A stretch of DNA of 64,000 nt from the NCBI GenBank assembly GCA_965206395.1, contig CBDBJK010000038.1, forward strand, positions 310,001-374,000, given 5' to 3'. Positions within the stretch are counted from its first letter, which is position 1. Each line of letters opens with the position of its first letter. Under the pieces are notes generated by a model. It did no database searches and was not told the origin of the DNA. It worked only from the letters and a program-made list of their open reading frames with translations. Source of the DNA: CBDBJK01 sp965206395 (GTDB lineage Bacteria; Chloroflexota; Dehalococcoidia; Lucifugimonadales; CATOSD01). Shown in pieces: positions 61,129 to 64,000 of this stretch. The position numbers and the translations under genes were made by a program.

Positions 61129-62151
61129 ATGATAGCTCAGGACTTGCTCCAGTACAGCCATACAATCGGCATTTACGCCGGGCAAGGCAGGGGATTCAAC
61201 AACCCTGTTGACCTGGCCTTTGGGAACAACGGCGTCATGTACGTCTTGAATCGGACCGGCCCTGAAATCGCCATGAGGATGGGTGGGTTCAAGCGCGTCA
61301 CAATGTGCACTGTTGACGAGCACTACTTCGGCGAGTTCGGTAGCGGCGGCGTTGGAGACGGCCAGATGATATGGCCCTGCTCCATAGCTATCGATAGAGA
61401 TGGCAACGTCTACGTCTCCGACGAGGCGCTTCATCGAATCACCGTCTTTGACAACGAAGGGCAGTTCCTTAGCAAATGGGGAGTCAGAGGCAGCGGCGAA
61501 GGCGAGTTCGACCGCCCTGCGGGAATCGCCTTTGATGGCGACGACAACCTGCTTGTGATCGATGGCCTGAACAACCGCATTCAGCGATTCACCAGGGACG
61601 GGCGGTTCCTGAGCGCGTGGGGTCGCGCGGGCAGCGGCGACGGCGAGTTCAACATCCCCTGGGGCGTACACGTCGATGGCGCAGGCGACGTGTACGTCGC
61701 CGACTGGCGCAACGACCGCATCCAGAAGTTCGACACGAAGGGTAAGCATCTGGAGAGCCTGGGCGTCTCAGGCAAAGGCGACGGGGAGTTCCACCGACCA
61801 TCGGATGTCGCCACCGACGGCGAAGGTAACATCTACGTCGCCGACTGGGGCAACGAGCGGGTGCAAGTCTTTCGTCCGGACGGCAGCTTCCTCGCCAAGG
61901 TCCGGGGCGAGTCGGGCATGTCCAAATGGGCCGAAGATTATTTCGACGCTAACAGAGAGGAGTACGAGGAGAGGCAGAAGGCCGACATGGAGCCTACGCT
62001 CGACCTGCTTCCCCATGATTACTCCAGAGAGGAGTCGGCGACCATCGAGAAGCTGTTCTGGGGGCCGACGGCCGTCAAGATAGACGCGGAAGGCCGAATG
62101 TTCGTTGTCGATAGCTGCCGCCACCGTATCCAAGTATATCAGAAGAGGTAG
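61129..62151 (+). CDS. NHL-repeat beta-propeller protein
   Basis: A 340-aa protein with at least five NHL repeats: GQMIWPCSIAIDRDGNVYVSDEALHRITVFDNEGQFLSKWG, GEFDRPAGIAFDGDDNLLVIDGLNNRIQRF, GEFNIPWGVHVDGAGDVYVADWRNDRIQKF, GEFHRPSDVATDGEGNIYVADWGNERVQVF (in pieces), and a final VKIDAEGRMFVVDSCRHRIQVY. No signal peptide. ATG 61129 with GAGGAGG upstream; the longer frame from 61021 overlaps DUF1800 and is rejected. Likely in an operon with the DUF1800 gene. Confidence 0.9.
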   Translation: MIAQDLLQYSHTIGIYAGQGRGFNNPVDLAFGNNGVMYVLNRTGPEIAMRMGGFKRVTMCTVDEHYFGEFGSGGVGDGQMIWPCSIAIDRDGNVYVSDEALHRITVFDNEGQFLSKWGVRGSGEGEFDRPAGIAFDGDDNLLVIDGLNNRIQRFTRDGRFLSAWGRAGSGDGEFNIPWGVHVDGAGDVYVADWRNDRIQKFDTKGKHLESLGVSGKGDGEFHRPSDVATDGEGNIYVADWGNERVQVFRPDGSFLAKVRGESGMSKWAEDYFDANREEYEERQKADMEPTLDLLPHDYSREESATIEKLFWGPTAVKIDAEGRMFVVDSCRHRIQVYQKR

Positions 62152-62738
62152 CCTGCTCTTCGCTGCTATAGGCGTTCCGGTAATGTTTTGTAAGCGTTCA
62201 TGTCCCTACACCTTCTGGCCAGGAACTGAACGCTTACGGTTTGTTACAAGGTGGTTCAGGCACAAGTCCCTTTACGGGGCCTTTACTCCAGGGGAATACT
62301 GTTTAGCCTATCAGGGAAATCGAGGCTAGAAGCTATTCTTTTCCCGATACCACTATACCCCCATCCACAGGTTGCCTGAAAAAGAATGGGAAAGTGTTTG
62401 TAATCTGTACCGCACTATCTCGATGATCGGGAAAGCAAGCGGCCAGTCGAATTTTCTGTTCCTGGCCATTCTACAATTTGGCTCCATTTGACGCCTTATA
62501 GAAGAAGTTGTTAAACTCGCTTCCACAGTGAAGCGAGGCTGGTGGGGGCAACGCGGGAGCATGCATAGTGCGTGTTGATCACCTCCTTGAGGAGATCAAA
62601 GTACCAGACACAAGTAAGACCTTCCAAAAGCCTTGCGTAGGGCAGAGAGCCCAGCCCAAAATTGAAGTACAGTTAACGTGAAACGCACGAAATTTGCTAT
62701 ATACAACTTTTCGTAATTATTGACGTAGGGGGCTGAAA
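62152..62738. other. Gene-free interval of about 590 bp with an inverted repeat
   Basis: GTAAGCGTTCA (62190-62200) and TGAACGCTTAC (62227-62237) form perfect 11-bp arms around 26 bp; it may terminate the NHL operon. No coding region is supported in the rest. Confidence 0.6.
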
Positions 62739-63627
62739 ATGCGCGGTGGCGATGCAGTTATACATGTCCTGGAACAGGAGGGTATCACCTATATCAGCGG
62801 CTTCCCCGGAGGAGGCCTGGCCCCACTATGGCCGTCGCTGCGGGCATCGGAAACCGTGAAGATATTTGCGGCGCGGCATGAAAAGCTGGGGGTCGAGATC
62901 GCCGATGGTTTCGCCCGAGCCACAGGCCAGGTTGGTGTCGCGATAACTGGTACGGGCCCTGGTGCCACCAATACGCTGACGGGAATTGCAGGCTGCTATG
63001 CCGATAATATTCCTGTGCTACTGCTAATGGGACAACACCCGCTGGTCAACATGGGCAAAGAATATCAGCAGGAAGTCCCCTCGAGTTATATTTGATGATT
63101 TCGTAAAATGGAAAGGAACTTTCACACGCGTCGATCAGATTCCGAGCATAATGCGTCGCGCATTCACCGCCCTGCGTTCCGGTTCTCCCGGCCCTGTAGT
63201 CCTGGAAATGCCTCAGGACGTCTTATCCACGGAAGCACCTGATGAGGCCCTAAGATACGAGGCAGTGGGCTCTGGACGAAAGGCAGGTGCAGACCCACGA
63301 GATATTGATAAGGCTGCTGAACCGCTTGTCAACGCGAACTATCCAATAATGAACGTTGGCGGTGGAGCATTGTCCGCGAACGCCTCGGAAGAGGTGAAGG
63401 AGCTGGCCGAACTCCTGTCCATGCCGGTAGCCAGCACGTTGGTCGGAAAGGGCGTGTTCCCGGAAGACCATCGTCTGTCGCTAGGCGGAGGCGTTTACCC
63501 TCGCAGCCGCTATGCCTCCGGGCCTGCGCTGCATATCAACCGCAAGGCAGACGTTGTATTGGCGGTCGGCAACTCCTTCCGAATGCCTGACGGCACGGAC
63601 GGGCGTCCCATTCATGCTGACTGCTAA
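62739..63627 (+). pseudogene. Thiamine-pyrophosphate enzyme (acetolactate synthase-like), frameshifted and truncated
   Basis: The start (ATG 62739, GGGGG upstream) shows the TPP-enzyme N-terminal domain: GGDAVIHVLEQEGITYISGFPGG, RHEKLGVEIADGFARATGQVGVAITGTGPGATNTLTGIA. The frame shifts at about 63080-63095 (EVPSS then TGA); the next frame reads RVIFDDFVKWKGTFTRVDQIPSIMRRAFTALRSGSPGPVVLEMPQDV and the central domain to GRPIHADC, stop at 63627. The C-terminal TPP-binding domain is missing. The remaining product cannot be a functional enzyme. Confidence 0.85.
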
Positions 63628-63693
63628 CACTGAGATAGCCTCAAGGTGAATCTTCAGATGATTGACACAGCACTTTTGGGGGGAGGGTGGCAA

Positions 63694-64000
63694 TCATCTG
63701 TTGCGTTCGACATAGACTTGGCGGGCGCGGTCAATGGCGCGTACCCTGCCGCTCACGAGGGCATCTTTGCGTTCCGCAGACCACTGGTTGGAGGCTGCCG
63801 TGCTAGCAACAGAGCCCTGGAACTGGGGCATCACGTAACGGGCCAGCAACTCGTAGCTGTGGAGCATCTTTTCACGTGGCGCCCAGTCTATCGTCTGCAC
63901 CAAAAACCCGCCGAAGCCCCCGCTCTCTTCATCCAACCTTTTGATGGCTTCTATGCAGTCGTCGGGTGTTCCCACAATCCACGAACTGTTGTCCACCATG
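63694..64000 (-). CDS. Luciferase-like flavin-dependent monooxygenase, C-terminal part
   Basis: About 101 C-terminal residues are inside the window; the gene continues beyond the end. SSWIVGTPDDCIEAIKRLDEESGGFGGFLVQTIDWAPREKMLHSYELLARYVMPQF (in pieces) matches the end of the LLM-class (limonene-monooxygenase-like) flavin enzymes, which use FMN or F420. The ATG at the window edge is internal. These enzymes are abundant in SAR202-type Chloroflexota. Confidence 0.85.
   Translation of the reverse strand, partial: MVDNSSWIVGTPDDCIEAIKRLDEESGGFGGFLVQTIDWAPREKMLHSYELLARYVMPQFQGSVASTAASNQWSAERKDALVSGRVRAIDRARQVYVERNR

Overview
The window looks like a chromosomal segment of a Chloroflexota bacterium, most likely of the Dehalococcoidia/SAR202 type. 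This is inferred from gene content: split glycine cleavage P-protein (gcvPA/gcvPB), DUF362, DUF35-coupled thiolase-like protein, DUF1800, NHL propellers, a luciferase-like monooxygenase and many TTG starts. There is no rRNA, ribosomal protein gene or confident tRNA to test it. The backbone is ordinary housekeeping DNA, heavily punctuated by insertion sequences and palindromic intergenic repeats.

Layout. 1-501: end of an IS (ISa). 0.5-4.3 kb: amidase, cupin, fmt, and a RelE-type toxin with an unusually large partner. 4.4-5.7 kb: IS630-type element (copy A). 5.7-14.1 kb: membrane protein, DUF192 lipoprotein, mutS2, thrB, lysC, glycosyltransferase. 14.2-15.0 kb: ISa copy 2. 15.2-20.1 kb: TPR protein, Uma2 nuclease, MBL hydrolase, CPBP protease, trpA, ankyrin lipoprotein. 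20.1-21.4 kb: IS630 copy B. 21.4-24.3 kb: aroH, aroF, MFS transporter. 24.4-25.3 kb: ISa copy 3. 25.5-27.9 kb: ribF and a class V aminotransferase. 27.9-30.4 kb: two IS630 copies in tandem, the second degenerate. 30.6-33.0 kb: coiled-coil protein and ftsH. 33.4-37.7 kb: gcvT-gcvH-gcvPA-gcvPB. 37.8-38.2 kb: AhpE-like peroxiredoxin with an in-frame TGA. 38.4-47.8 kb: trmI-like methyltransferase, HD protein, MidA-like methyltransferase, citrate synthase, DUF362, a thiolase-like/DUF35/GlcG cluster, NHL protein. 47.9-58.9 kb: an IS pile-up. A secreted subtilase is cut by IS630 copy E, which is itself entered by an IS5-group element. An 8.4-kb block bounded by inverted IS5-group copies carries a DUF2867-like remnant, type II NADH dehydrogenase, IS630 copy F, a broken 839-bp IS and an FMN-dependent alpha-hydroxy-acid dehydrogenase. 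58.9-64.0 kb: small zinc-ribbon protein, DUF1800 protein, NHL protein, a broken TPP enzyme and the end of a luciferase-like monooxygenase.

The most interesting single item is the peroxiredoxin at 37780-38238. Its peroxidatic cysteine codon (codon 45) is TGA, the frame is open on both sides, the protein has no cysteine, and a hairpin with a GG-starting apical loop begins 11 nt after the TGA. It is therefore a strong candidate selenoprotein. Second in interest are the IS interactions: three unrelated IS types all use CTAG/YTAG targets, and the 8.4-kb block has matching outer TTAG and inner CTAG flanks, as a composite transposon would.

Functionally the genes cover one-carbon and glycine metabolism (gcv, fmt), aromatic and aspartate-family amino-acid synthesis (aroF, aroH, trpA, lysC, thrB), flavin synthesis (ribF), the TCA cycle (citrate synthase), membrane proteostasis (ftsH) and redox defence (peroxiredoxin). 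All functions are read from sequence motifs; no database search was run.
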